DNA of 64,000 bases from Spirosoma terrae (lineage in GTDB: Bacteria > Bacteroidota > Bacteroidia > Cytophagales > Spirosomataceae). Position 1 is the first letter of the stretch; each line of letters starts with the position of its first letter. A program made the translations under genes and the position numbers. Below the pieces are notes generated by a model. That model made no database searches, had not been told where the DNA came from, and saw nothing but the letters and a program-made list of their open reading frames with translations. Positions 8,835 to 17,828 of the stretch are shown here, in pieces. Location of the stretch: positions 1,054,001 to 1,118,000 of the forward strand of contig NZ_JAAFZH010000001.1 of assembly GCF_010435915.1 (NCBI RefSeq), given 5' to 3'.

Positions 8835-10511
8835 TCAATTCAGGGCAGGGCTTTGGAATCCTAGTTTTTTCATGCCCGTTTTTACTTCAGGACAACTCAT
8901 AAATAAGCGCCAGAGAAGCTGCGAGCGTTGATTTTCAATCATGATGATAATGGGTCCCTGGTCGATGGCAAGAAACGAATCGGCAAACCAGCTGTTGGTT
9001 AGGTTGAATGCGTCAACAAAACCATAGTCTTTCCAGAGTTTATCACCCAGCTTGTAATAGAAGAAACGTAGCGCCTGCATCGATTCGGTAGGCGTGTAGG
9101 GCATGGCAGCCAGAGCCGCTGTAGGCGAGATAGTGCCATTGTCATTATTGGGATCGTGAGCAGAATAGCCATTTTGTTCGTCACTGGCCGTCAGGCCCCA
9201 GCAATCGGCGCTATAGCCGACATATTGTTTAGGGTTTGCTTTGCAGTAGTTGTAGTTGATGAGCGAATGGGCCCGGTTCTGCTGCCAATAGTCGGCGTAG
9301 GCATCTCTGAGGTCGTGCGGGTTAATACCCAGAAAGGAGTAGTGCGAAAAGAATAATGGCCCTCCATAAGCAGGCCCCAAGGGCAGTTTTGTATCGTAAT
9401 AGCTATTTCCGTTGGCCATTTTGCCATTCTGAGCCCAACCGTTGTCGTAAACGGCCTTTGAAATAGGGGAGGTGTTCGACGAAGCCGCCAGTACGTGTGT
9501 AATCAGTGCTTCATTCCAGCCGCGAATCGGCAGGTTCATATCCCAGTTATAGGTCGGTGACCAGTGCCAGTAGAGATTCGATTCTGCGCCATTTTTGGTG
9601 AACCAGCTCCATTCGACGCCATCCCACAGAACGTTGATCGCTTTTCGCAGTGCTATTTCATCGGCGCTGGTCGAACTGTTAAAATATTGTCGGGCCGTCA
9701 GTAAACCCTGCATCAGGAACGAGGTTTCGACCAGATCGGCGCCATCATCTTTTTGGCTAAACGGAACCGTTGCTCCAGTTGTGCCATTCAGCCAGTGCGG
9801 GAAAGCACCGTGGTATCGTTGAGCCTGGTTGCTCAGAAAATTGGTGATTTTGGCAATACGGCTCAGTCCGTCCTGTCGGCTGATAAAGTTCCGGTTAATG
9901 GCAACCAGAATAGCCATTATACCAAATCCTGTACCACCCGACGTAACAACATCGCCTGAACTGTTCCGTTCGCGAGCCATGCCCGAAGCAGGATGACCGA
10001 AATCCCAGAAATAGCGAAAGGTTTGTTTTTGAACAAGATCAAGCAGCAGAGAATCACTGATCCTCGAAAATTTGTCGGTGCTGTCGAACGTAGTAGTTAG
10101 CCCAACGGATACCGATGCCAGCAGATACATAGCCTGCGCTGACTGAAGGGATGAGGATATGGTGAGTTTATAGGTTGTTAGGGAAAGCAATGGTTCGTTG
10201 GGAACAACGGTCAGCGTGGAGTCGTTAGCTGAAAAAGAGTAGGTAAACGAGATCGGTTTCGTGGTGCTTTGATCAATGAGCTGAATAGACGGAGTGACCG
10301 ACTCGCGCTTTATAGGTGATGAAAAGGACAGCGAAATAACGGGCTTCGTCCTGACATTTTTATAGGTCAGATTATCGGCTGATATACCATCTACCAGTAC
10401 AGTTTTAGTATAAAAGGAGCCACCAGGAGTAACTGCTTTTCCCGAGTCATTTTTACAGGAAAAGCAGACCATCAGCGTAATAAGTGATAACCAGAGTTGC
10501 GTTGAGTTCAT
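8835..10511 (-). CDS. Lipoprotein glucoamylase-family enzyme with N-terminal Big_5-like domain
   Basis: With the ATG at 10511 the product is 558 residues and starts with a lipoprotein signal ending in lipobox LMVCFSC (cysteine about residue 19). An in-frame start further upstream (10571) would push this signal inwards and is rejected. Residues about 40-150 look like an Ig-like Big_5 domain (VISLSFSSPIKRESV, YKLTISSSLQSA). The C-terminal part is the PF10091 glucoamylase domain: YFWDFGHPASGMARE, the ADLVETSFLMQGLL helix, GWNEALITHVLAASS, CWGLTASDEQ and DNGTISPTAA. It is a paralogue of the downstream gene, probably outer-membrane-anchored and acting first on polymer. A TAnnTTTG-like element on the minus strand (10658-10665) lies in the shared divergent intergenic region. 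Confidence 0.8.
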   Translation of the reverse strand: MNSTQLWLSLITLMVCFSCKNDSGKAVTPGGSFYTKTVLVDGISADNLTYKNVRTKPVISLSFSSPIKRESVTPSIQLIDQSTTKPISFTYSFSANDSTLTVVPNEPLLSLTTYKLTISSSLQSAQAMYLLASVSVGLTTTFDSTDKFSRISDSLLLDLVQKQTFRYFWDFGHPASGMARERNSSGDVVTSGGTGFGIMAILVAINRNFISRQDGLSRIAKITNFLSNQAQRYHGAFPHWLNGTTGATVPFSQKDDGADLVETSFLMQGLLTARQYFNSSTSADEIALRKAINVLWDGVEWSWFTKNGAESNLYWHWSPTYNWDMNLPIRGWNEALITHVLAASSNTSPISKAVYDNGWAQNGKMANGNSYYDTKLPLGPAYGGPLFFSHYSFLGINPHDLRDAYADYWQQNRAHSLINYNYCKANPKQYVGYSADCWGLTASDEQNGYSAHDPNNDNGTISPTAALAAMPYTPTESMQALRFFYYKLGDKLWKDYGFVDAFNLTNSWFADSFLAIDQGPIIIMIENQRSQLLWRLFMSCPEVKTGMKKLGFQSPALN

Positions 10512-10765
10512 GGTCGTGTAGGGAAGATAAAGAGGGGCTGTTCCTGTTGAGAGACAGCCCCGATTTGACAAGTTACGGTGATTGATTTCGAATACGCTCA
10601 GAATTCAAAAGCGATACGTTATGGGAACTGTCAATAATTTTCCCATATTTTTTTGTACAAAATTATGCAACGAATAACTTGCCGGGTAGAAAATAGATAC
10701 ATCAATACTACATCATTTCGCTACCTGGGGCCTATTTTCGCTGATTTTTACCCATCAACATACTT

Positions 10766-13639
10766 ATGAGCTGGATTAGTATGGAGAGAAACAGGCTTAG
10801 CTATTTATTATACTTTTTTAGGGGATTACTGACTGCTCTGGGTGTAGGCTTCCTGCTGGCAGGCCAAAGCGCAGCCCAGTCTGGGTATAGTTTTTGCCAG
10901 CCCGAACTGATTCATTTTACGCGTCAGACCTATGGGGCCTATAATCAGAACTGGGGCGCTGTTCAGCATCGGCAAACCCGATTTTTATATTTTGCCAATT
11001 CAAAGGGTCTTCTCGAATTTGATGGCAGCAGCTGGCGTGTGTACGAATTGCCAAAGAAGCAGAAAGTACGTTCCGTATGTATTGACGAAAAGGGACGAAT
11101 TTTTACTGGTGCGCTGGGCGAGTTTGGCTATTGGGAACCCGATAAAACCGGTGAACTGGCGTATCATTCATTAGCTCCTTTGGTCAAAGACCGGGCATTT
11201 CAGGGGGAAGAAATCTGGAATATTCTGGCTACGTCGCAAGGTATTCTGTTTCAGTCGTTTGCCTTTATTTATCGATTCCATGCTGGACGTGTTGAGTTAT
11301 TACATCCGCCTGGCAATGTCTTATTTGTACGGCAGGTTAGAAATCGGTTACTGCTTGGGGTGATTGATAAAGGGTTGTACGAAATTCAGGGCGACCGGTT
11401 TTTACTGGTAAAAGGCAGTGAATTTCTGGGTAGTGAAACCGTAAATACTATTCTTCCCTTAGGCGAAACCGAACTGCTGATTGGCACAGAACGGGCTCTT
11501 TATCGATACGATGATCGTGAGTTCAGGCCATTCAATGACCAGTTGAATGCGTTTATGCTACTGAATCGACTCAATCGTGGCTTGTTAATCGGCCCTGATC
11601 AATACGCCTTTGGCACATTGCTAAATGGTGTCATTATCACGGATGCCAGTGGAACGATACGGGAGCATATCAATCAGAAAAACGGGCTACAGAATAGCAC
11701 AGTTCTGGCGATGTGCCAGGATGCCGAACACAATTTGTGGCTGGGTCTCGATAAGGGAATCGATCTGATTAATCTTAATTCGCCAATTCGCTATTTTCCT
11801 GATAACGATGGTGATTTGGGTACGCTCTACGATATGGCCCGGTGTAATAACAACCTCTATCTGGGCACGAATCAGGGGGTTTACTACAAATCATTACTAT
11901 CGCCTGATTCGCCGTTTCGGCTGGTATCAGGAACCCAGGGTCAGGTGTGGGATTTGACCGTTGTGGATAATCAATTAATGTGTGGACACAATAGAGGCAC
12001 TTTTCGAATTGATGGGGATCGTGCTACGTTGCTATGCCCTATTACGGGAGGATGGGTATTACGTCGTTTAAAACATCATCCAGACGTATTGATTCAGGGT
12101 ACCTATACCCGGCTGTGTATTTACCGAAAAGACGCTCGTGGGCAGTGGGCTTTTTCGCATCCTATTGATGGTTTTTCGGCTTCTGTTCGACAGTTGGAGG
12201 AAAGCCCTGATGGATCAATATGGGTTAACAGAGCGCCTAATCAGGGGTTGCAGCGGTTAACATTATCGGCAGATTTACGTAGCGTAAAAGCCAGCAACGT
12301 GTATGCCGGTCCTGAGCTGATACGGTCAACGATCAACTTATGCCGCATTCAGGAGCAAATTGTAGTAACGTCTGCCAAAGGAGGACTTCGATACGATTCG
12401 GCCGCCGATCGATTTGTGCCTGCCCAATCCATATATCCCTGGTTTGTGTCTACAACCCGAAAAGTGTTCCCAATCGATAGTGCTTATGTGTTTGTGCTGC
12501 GGCAGGACGGATCGTTATACTGGGGGAAACCGAATCAGCAATCGCTGGTAGAGATTCCTGTCAAACCAAATCAATGGGTAGAGGAGTACGAGAGTATTGT
12601 GTCGCTGGACGAAAACCATGTCGCCCTTTGTCGTGAAAATGGCTTTACGCTATTGCCAATCGACAAGCTGAATCAGGCTGGAGCTGGTTCGGTACGGCCG
12701 CCCATCATACGTACCATAGCTGTGTTGGATGGTCCAGAAAGTAGTCATACATTTCGGGGACCGGCTCCCGCCTTGTCGTTTTCACACAAGCAGGGAAATT
12801 TGCTGATAACATTCTGTACGCCTTATTATTCGCGCCCTGTCAAATACAGCTACTGGCTGGAAAACAGCACGCAGCACTGGTCACCCTGGACAGCTAGCCA
12901 GCAAAAGGAATTTACTAATCTGTCGCCAGGGCACTACGTCTTTCATCTGAAATCGAATCTGAATTCATCGGAGAGTGTACTGGTCTTCGATATTAATCCA
13001 CCCTGGTACTGGACAACCTGGAGTAAGTTGTTATACGTATTGATAGCTGGTGCCTTACTTAAATGGATCTATGAGTTGCATCTTCGAAGAGTAGCCATGC
13101 ACCAGAACCGAGTCCGTGAGAAGCTGGAAGAGCAGCTACGTCATCAGGAAGAACAGAGTCAGCGGGAGATCATTTTATTACAAAAAGAACAGCTGGAGCA
13201 AGGGTTGATTCAGAAGTCGGAGGAGCTGGCTAACTCAACCATGTCGTTGATTCAGAAAAATGAACTGCTCATCAAGTTGAAAGATGAGCTAGGGCGAATA
13301 AGAGCACGGGCGGGTACTAAACTTCCGGCCGACGATTTTCAACGGATCAATACGTTGATCGACGCCAATATGTCGAGTGAGCAGGACTGGAAACTATTTC
13401 AGGCGAATTTCAACAAAGTGCACGAGCAGTTTTTGAAGCACTTAATTGATAATTATCCAGATCTGAGTCAGGGAGATTTGAAATTAGCCGCTTATCTGAG
13501 AATGAATCTGTCGACCAAGGAAATCGCTCATTTGCTGAATATTACGCCCCGGAGCGTTGAACTGAAACGGTACCGGCTTCGTAAAAAACTCGATATTGAA
13601 GGCGATATAAACCTGAGCGAGTTTATGATGAAGTATTAA
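10766..13639 (+). CDS. Membrane-bound one-component regulator: propeller sensor, Y_Y_Y domain, LuxR-type HTH
   Basis: The 957-residue protein has a signal peptide or anchor (residues 1-38, ending QSAAQ) and a long beta-propeller sensor (about 40-660, repeats such as NLWLGLDKGIDLIN and NLYLGTNQGVYY). A Y_Y_Y domain follows (about 670-748, YSYWLENSTQHWSPW), then one membrane helix (about 752-772, LLYVLIAGALLKWIYEL) and a Glu/Gln-rich coiled coil (about 780-870). The C-terminus is a LuxR/GerE-like helix-turn-helix (STKEIAHLLNITPRSVELKRYRLRKKL at about 914, split here for brevity). There is no histidine kinase or receiver domain, so it is not a classical hybrid two-component system. Being divergent from the two glucoamylase-family genes, it probably senses their glucan product in the periplasm and regulates them. 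Confidence 0.8.
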   Translation: MSWISMERNRLSYLLYFFRGLLTALGVGFLLAGQSAAQSGYSFCQPELIHFTRQTYGAYNQNWGAVQHRQTRFLYFANSKGLLEFDGSSWRVYELPKKQKVRSVCIDEKGRIFTGALGEFGYWEPDKTGELAYHSLAPLVKDRAFQGEEIWNILATSQGILFQSFAFIYRFHAGRVELLHPPGNVLFVRQVRNRLLLGVIDKGLYEIQGDRFLLVKGSEFLGSETVNTILPLGETELLIGTERALYRYDDREFRPFNDQLNAFMLLNRLNRGLLIGPDQYAFGTLLNGVIITDASGTIREHINQKNGLQNSTVLAMCQDAEHNLWLGLDKGIDLINLNSPIRYFPDNDGDLGTLYDMARCNNNLYLGTNQGVYYKSLLSPDSPFRLVSGTQGQVWDLTVVDNQLMCGHNRGTFRIDGDRATLLCPITGGWVLRRLKHHPDVLIQGTYTRLCIYRKDARGQWAFSHPIDGFSASVRQLEESPDGSIWVNRAPNQGLQRLTLSADLRSVKASNVYAGPELIRSTINLCRIQEQIVVTSAKGGLRYDSAADRFVPAQSIYPWFVSTTRKVFPIDSAYVFVLRQDGSLYWGKPNQQSLVEIPVKPNQWVEEYESIVSLDENHVALCRENGFTLLPIDKLNQAGAGSVRPPIIRTIAVLDGPESSHTFRGPAPALSFSHKQGNLLITFCTPYYSRPVKYSYWLENSTQHWSPWTASQQKEFTNLSPGHYVFHLKSNLNSSESVLVFDINPPWYWTTWSKLLYVLIAGALLKWIYELHLRRVAMHQNRVREKLEEQLRHQEEQSQREIILLQKEQLEQGLIQKSEELANSTMSLIQKNELLIKLKDELGRIRARAGTKLPADDFQRINTLIDANMSSEQDWKLFQANFNKVHEQFLKHLIDNYPDLSQGDLKLAAYLRMNLSTKEIAHLLNITPRSVELKRYRLRKKLDIEGDINLSEFMMKY

Positions 13640-13677
13640 TTGGATAGGCGTTTTATGCTATGGGTTTTCGTCTGGAT

Positions 13678-13717
13678 GGGATAGTAGTTTGTCTGAGCTA
13701 CAAACAAACTACTACCC
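13678..13717. terminator. Hairpin between convergent regulator and tonB genes
   Basis: Arms 13678-13692 and 13704-13717 (TAGTAGTTTGT against ACAAACTACTA) form a stem with one bulged base and an 11-nt loop. It lies in the gap between the convergent propeller-regulator and TonB genes. Confidence 0.5.
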
Positions 13718-13771
13718 AACAAAAGAATCTGCCAGAATTTGTTCATTTACAGAAGAGGAGTCTGGAGATGG

Positions 13772-14593
13772 TTACTCCAGTGTGAAGGATATGGGCAGGT
13801 TGAATTTTACGCGAACGGCTCGGCCTGATTGTTTTCCTGGTTTCCAGAAGGGCATTTTTTTGACGACGCGAACGGCTTCTTCATCGCAGCCAAAACCGAT
13901 TCCTTTTAACACCTGAACATCGGTTAAGCTACCATCGGTATTAACGACAAAACTGACATAAACACGGCCAGAAACGCCTGCTGAGGAGGCTGCACGAGGA
14001 TAAGCGAGATTTTTCGATAAAAAGGAACGCATAGCCTCGAGTCCGCCCGGATATTCAGGAAACTGCTCAACAGAAATAAATACATCGTCGGTTTTAGGGG
14101 CGGCTTCAATCGCTTTTTCCGTAATAGTAGGGGCGCTGGATTCAGGCGGAGCAATCACCTCAATATCGCCAGTTCCTTCAGCGGTTTGTGGGCCAGACGT
14201 TGCATCCTGAAGTTCATCTGTTGTTGGCGGGAGAACTTCGTCGACTACATCGGCTTCGGGCATAACAACCAGCGGTAGATTACGTACCGTATTGACAGCA
14301 GGAGCCTGCTCGGTAGGGGGAATCTGGATGGGTTGCTCAACGGGCGGTTCTGTTACCTTAGTTAGCGTAACTTCAGTCATAGATGACGTAGCGTCGGCGC
14401 TAGTATGAGGCCAGAAGTGGTCATAAATGATCGGACTGCTCAATCCAAGCAGAAATAAACCAATACCAACTATCAGCGCACGGCTTAAGGCAGGGCGGTA
14501 ATGCTGGCGCAGGTCAAATGCACCATAAGCACGGTGCCGAGACTGAAAAATAATGTCGTCGTAGGTAAGAGCAGACGTATCCGATTGTGTCAT
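13772..14593 (-). CDS. TonB-family energy transducer
   Basis: From the ATG at 14593 the product has 273 residues. A cytoplasmic tail of Bacteroidota TonB type (ALTYDDIIFQSRHRAYGAFDLR) precedes a single membrane helix (ALIVGIGLFLLGLSSPII). A Pro/Glu-rich periplasmic spacer follows (VEQPIQIPPTEQAP and onwards), then the C-terminal TonB domain (FPEYPGGLEAMRSFLSKNLAYP, GRVYVSFVVNTDGS, KKMPFWKPGKQSG). It couples the proton gradient to TonB-dependent outer-membrane receptors such as the SusC-like protein in this window. A longer in-frame start at 14647 adds an unconvincing Cys/His-rich leader. Confidence 0.85.
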   Translation of the reverse strand: MTQSDTSALTYDDIIFQSRHRAYGAFDLRQHYRPALSRALIVGIGLFLLGLSSPIIYDHFWPHTSADATSSMTEVTLTKVTEPPVEQPIQIPPTEQAPAVNTVRNLPLVVMPEADVVDEVLPPTTDELQDATSGPQTAEGTGDIEVIAPPESSAPTITEKAIEAAPKTDDVFISVEQFPEYPGGLEAMRSFLSKNLAYPRAASSAGVSGRVYVSFVVNTDGSLTDVQVLKGIGFGCDEEAVRVVKKMPFWKPGKQSGRAVRVKFNLPISFTLE

Positions 14594-14690
14594 GGCTGTA
14601 TGCGATTTTGGTTTATCGCATAGATGACACGGTGGCCTAAATTCCACAAGGTAGAAACCGGTCTGGCTGCAGATGACGCTACGTTAGGGG

Positions 14691-15416
14691 CTATAGAGTA
14701 TCGTATTGCTTAATTAGCGTTACGGCATCTTCTTCCGTCTTGAAGGCTGACTTCTGACCATCGGCAAATTTCTTTAACGCGTCTCCTTTGTCGCTCATCG
14801 CTTCGAGAAGCGTCTTTTTGGAAAGCTTTACCTTCGTCAGTGATTTGTCGGGTTTGAGCAGGTAATACGAAAAAGAATCATCGAAGGAGTCGTAACGAAC
14901 GTTGGCCGAGTAAGCTCCCTGATAGTCAGCGGCTTTAAATGTTTTGGCCACTCGCTTCAATAGCGACGATTTTCCTTCATACAGAATCAGGAAATAACCG
15001 TTCTTGATAGTTTCGTCGTCGATATTGGCCGTTGGGTAACGACCAAATAGATAGGCTTGACCATCGGGCCTTGTCAGCAGAAAACGATTGACGGTTGGTC
15101 GGGCAATAATGATAGAGTCGTTGCCCGATGCCGGGCGAAGCAAGATCAACTCCTGGCGATAGGCATCAAATTTCAGTGATACATCCTTGTACTGCTTGCC
15201 ATTGGTTAAACTAACCTGCCCATTTGACCAATCAGTTAGCAAATATGGTGATCCATGCTGGCCTTCATAGCGTGTATCGATGCGAAGAATGAGCGGCCCT
15301 GTCGATGGATTGTTCAGGTTGTTAAGTCGTAAATAGGCAGTCGGATCGGTTGGTGAGGCTTGCGCCATGACCACCTGATACATAAGGGTCAATAGGCTGG
15401 CGATGACGTATTTCAT
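14691..15416 (-). CDS. Hypothetical secreted protein, 241 aa
   Basis: A clear signal peptide (MKYVIASLLTLMYQVVMAQ) is followed by a soluble, beta-rich N-terminal half (PLILRIDTRYEGQHGSPYLL, GKQYKDVSLKFDAY) and a lysine-rich helical C-terminus (LLEAMSDKGDALKKFADGQK). I do not recognise a defined family; proteins of this shape are common unnamed periplasmic proteins in Cytophagales. It lies between tonB and a polyamine-type dehydrogenase gene, separated from the latter by a 19-bp-stem hairpin, so it is probably its own unit. Confidence 0.6.
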   Translation of the reverse strand: MKYVIASLLTLMYQVVMAQASPTDPTAYLRLNNLNNPSTGPLILRIDTRYEGQHGSPYLLTDWSNGQVSLTNGKQYKDVSLKFDAYRQELILLRPASGNDSIIIARPTVNRFLLTRPDGQAYLFGRYPTANIDDETIKNGYFLILYEGKSSLLKRVAKTFKAADYQGAYSANVRYDSFDDSFSYYLLKPDKSLTKVKLSKKTLLEAMSDKGDALKKFADGQKSAFKTEEDAVTLIKQYDTL

Positions 15417-15436
15417 ACAAGACAGGAAGATAAGAC

Positions 15437-15484
15437 GTAGCGTTTAGTTCGTGTTTGTTGGGGGGAACACGAACTAAACGCTAC
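15437..15484. terminator. Hairpin terminator with 19-bp perfect stem
   Basis: Arms 15437-15455 and 15466-15484 (GTAGCGTTTAGTTCGTGTT and its complement) are perfect over 19 bp with a 10-nt loop. The hairpin begins 6 bp past the stop of the dehydrogenase gene and lies upstream of the 241-residue gene on the same strand. The outer end contains ACGTAGCG, the over-represented word of this window. Confidence 0.65.
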
Positions 15485-15489
15485 AAAGC

Positions 15490-16698
15490 CTAGTACTCGT
15501 GTGGAAGCGGAATATCAACCCGTTCGTTAACGGGTAGGCCCTGCTTATTCATTTGTTCGATGAATGGATCGGGATCAAGTTCTTCACAGTTCCATACGCC
15601 CGGTTTCAGCCATACGCCCGTTACCATCAGCATGGCACCGATCATAGCAGGTACGCCCGTTGTATAGCTAACCGCCTGGCCACGTACTTCACGATACGTT
15701 TCCGCGTGGTCGCAGTTGTTCCAGATGTAATACGTCCGGTCTGCTCCATCCTTCACGCCTTTAATCTGGCAACCAATGCTGGTTTGCCCTGTATAGTTTT
15801 CGCCTAACGTATCGGGTGCCGGAAGAACCGCTTTCAGGAATTCGAGCGGAACAATATCCATGCCATTGAACTTAACCGGATCGATCCGGGTCATTCCTAC
15901 GTTCTGAAGCACTTCCAGGTGGGTTAAGTACGCCTGGCCAAATGTCATCCAGAACCGAGCCCGTTTCAGCGTTGGGAAATTTTTAACCAGCGATTCCAGT
16001 TCTTCGTGATATAAAACGTAGGATTCGCGTGGACCAATTTCAGGATACTCAATCGGTTTATGAATACTCATGGCTGGAATTTCAATCCATTCGCCATTTT
16101 CCCAATACCGGCCGGGCTGCGTAATCTCGCGAATATTGATTTCTGGATTGAAGTTGGTCGCGAATGCCTTGCCGTGATTGCCAGCGTTGCAGTCGACAAT
16201 ATCGAGGTAATCCATCCGATCAAAATGATGTTTGTTGGCATAGGCCGTAAACACCTGAGTTGCTCCCGGATCGAATCCGCATCCCAGCAAAGCCATTAGA
16301 CCTGCCTGCTCAAATCGCTCTTTGTAGGCCCACTGCCAGCTATATTCGAATTTGGCTACGTCTTTGGGTTCGTAATTAGCCGTATCCATATAATGAACAC
16401 CTGCTTCCAGACAAGCGTCCATAATTGGCAGATCCTGGTAAGGGAGTGCTACGTTGATGACCATGAATGGATTAAATGACCGAATAAGGGCTACGACTTC
16501 AGCCACTACGTCGGCATCTACCTGAGCCGTCTGAACTGTTACGCCGTGCATTTCCTGGATTTCGGCTGCAATTCGGTCGCACTTTGATTTCGTGCGGCTA
16601 GCGAGCATTATATCGGTGAAGACATTGCTGTTGAGTGCGCATTTGTGCGCCACTACGCTACCAACTCCACCTGCTCCAATAATGAGCACTTTTGCCAT
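15490..16698 (-). CDS. Saccharopine dehydrogenase family, carboxy(nor)spermidine dehydrogenase-like
   Basis: The 402-residue protein begins with a dinucleotide-binding motif (VLIIGAGGVGSVVAHKCA) and contains LASRTKSKCDRIAAEI, typical of the short (about 400 aa) LYS9-like group that includes carboxynorspermidine/carboxyspermidine dehydrogenase. This enzyme condenses aspartate semialdehyde with a diamine, using NADPH, on the alternative spermidine pathway of many Bacteroidota. Also visible are LGCGFDPGATQVFTAY and DIVDCNAGNHGKAF. True lysine-pathway saccharopine dehydrogenase is the alternative. A decarboxylase partner is not in this window. A minus-strand TATCTTTG lies about 28 nt upstream of the ATG. 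Confidence 0.75.
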   Translation of the reverse strand: MAKVLIIGAGGVGSVVAHKCALNSNVFTDIMLASRTKSKCDRIAAEIQEMHGVTVQTAQVDADVVAEVVALIRSFNPFMVINVALPYQDLPIMDACLEAGVHYMDTANYEPKDVAKFEYSWQWAYKERFEQAGLMALLGCGFDPGATQVFTAYANKHHFDRMDYLDIVDCNAGNHGKAFATNFNPEINIREITQPGRYWENGEWIEIPAMSIHKPIEYPEIGPRESYVLYHEELESLVKNFPTLKRARFWMTFGQAYLTHLEVLQNVGMTRIDPVKFNGMDIVPLEFLKAVLPAPDTLGENYTGQTSIGCQIKGVKDGADRTYYIWNNCDHAETYREVRGQAVSYTTGVPAMIGAMLMVTGVWLKPGVWNCEELDPDPFIEQMNKQGLPVNERVDIPLPHEY

Positions 16699-16725
16699 AT
16701 AGTTATATCACTTTTTTTGCGGTCG

Positions 16726-16733
16726 CAAAGATA
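16726..16733 (-). promoter_or_regulatory. Bacteroidota -7 element of the dehydrogenase gene
   Basis: Minus-strand TATCTTTG matches TAnnTTTG and leaves a leader of roughly 20 nt to the ATG at 16698. No convincing -33 element was found at the right distance. Confidence 0.45.
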
Positions 16734-16829
16734 GAGAAAGTCAATCAGAGAGTTAGTTAATAGATTATGATCCTTGCCATGATCGATAGCTGATGGCCAA
16801 ATTGGCGGATTAATTCGATGGTGGAATAA

Positions 16830-16861
16830 TTTGTATGCCAAACAAATCAATAGTATATTTG
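16830..16861 (+). promoter_or_regulatory. Consensus Bacteroidota promoter of the WapI-like gene
   Basis: TTTG at 16830-16833, a 20-nt spacer and TATATTTG at 16854-16861 match the TTTG/TAnnTTTG promoter of the primary Bacteroidota sigma factor. Transcription would start around 16868, about 35 nt before the ATG. Confidence 0.7.
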
Positions 16862-16902
16862 TTAAGTAGACAAAACAGTGATTCTGTTCTCAATTCTTCG
16901 TT

Positions 16903-17334
16903 ATGAAATTTATCTCCTCTTCTGGCTCCTTTGAATTCTCAATTCTGGGCTATGGCCCTAAAACTACCAACTGGCGGGAACGTAACAATCTTCGCTGTCG
17001 CGTATCTACTATATGGCGCCAGCACACCGATTCCCAATCGACTCCGCTGCAGACGTGGGAAGTTCGGCGTTTGTTAAGCAGTCTTCGCTCACTTTGGGGA
17101 AAGGCTGCTAATCATGTTGCCTTAACCTTTTCGGAGCCCGGTTTAAGTGTTGAAGCCTCTGCCTTACCAGGGGGTAATTACCGATTAAAAATTCAACTTG
17201 ATCATGCACTTACGCCAAATTGGCACGCCTACCCAGATTTTCCACTTGAAATGGATATGTTGTTGAGTAGAAGTGAATTAGATACCGCTATCCAGGATTT
17301 GTCCGGGCAATTGGCGATTTTTCCAGAACGATAA
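16903..17334 (+). CDS. WapI/DUF5959-like immunity protein (orphan)
   Basis: The 143-residue cytoplasmic protein resembles WapI-type immunity proteins. It starts MKFISSSGSFEFSILGY, has the TPLQTWEVRRLLSSLRSL segment that matches the usual TWEV/L-W helix, a strand pair with LTFSEPGLSVEA, and ends with the helix ELDTAIQDLSGQL then FPER. Such proteins neutralise a cognate tRNase-like toxin. No toxin gene is nearby, so this would be a stand-alone immunity gene or may have another role. It has its own consensus promoter. The family call rests on pattern resemblance only. Confidence 0.5.
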   Translation: MKFISSSGSFEFSILGYGPKTTNWRERNNLRCRVSTIWRQHTDSQSTPLQTWEVRRLLSSLRSLWGKAANHVALTFSEPGLSVEASALPGGNYRLKIQLDHALTPNWHAYPDFPLEMDMLLSRSELDTAIQDLSGQLAIFPER

Positions 17335-17828
17335 ATTATAGGCTCCTCTTTCTTGACGTATATACAGTACGTTACCTGTTCTGATCAATTGTATTTTTCT
17401 GGTAGTAGCGCTTTGCCTAGATAGCGCTATTATTGCTAAATCATTATACAAATAAGTATCCGAACTACCTGTTTCAATCAAGTAGTGTGATAGACAATGT
17501 TGAGTTTCTAAACATGTTTGTGTTCGAGTAAGACAATAGCTAATATTGGTTAAGTACTTGTATAATAATGTTCAAAAGCATGGATAAAGCCTTAATTAAG
17601 TCTTCTGGCTTGCCTGCTACTTCTCAAACGTAGAGGTAAGCGTTGCTAAAAATCGCCATATTATCTAGTTTATAAAGATTTCCAGTATGGCATAGTCTTA
17701 TCGCTTGATAACATCATTTGTTATGCCCATATTTGTAGCCAGACCGGAGTTTCAGTAGATTTCTTTGTTTGTCTCTACAGTTAATGTAGAGACATTATAC
17801 CCTCTTTAACACAAAAATTACTAGCAGT
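17335..17828. other. Intergenic region, 494 bp, no gene seen
   Basis: AT-rich stretch between the WapI-like and TetR genes. Apart from a perfect 8-bp dyad at 17771-17793 close to the TetR gene I see no gene, RNA or repeat. The open frames here are short and have no recognisable content. Confidence 0.5.
17771..17793. promoter_or_regulatory. Dyad upstream of the tetR-like gene, candidate operator
   Basis: GTCTCTAC (17771-17778) and GTAGAGAC (17786-17793) form a perfect inverted repeat with a 7-nt centre, 35 bp before the ATG of the TetR-family gene. TetR proteins commonly repress themselves through such dyads; that role is inferred. Confidence 0.4.
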
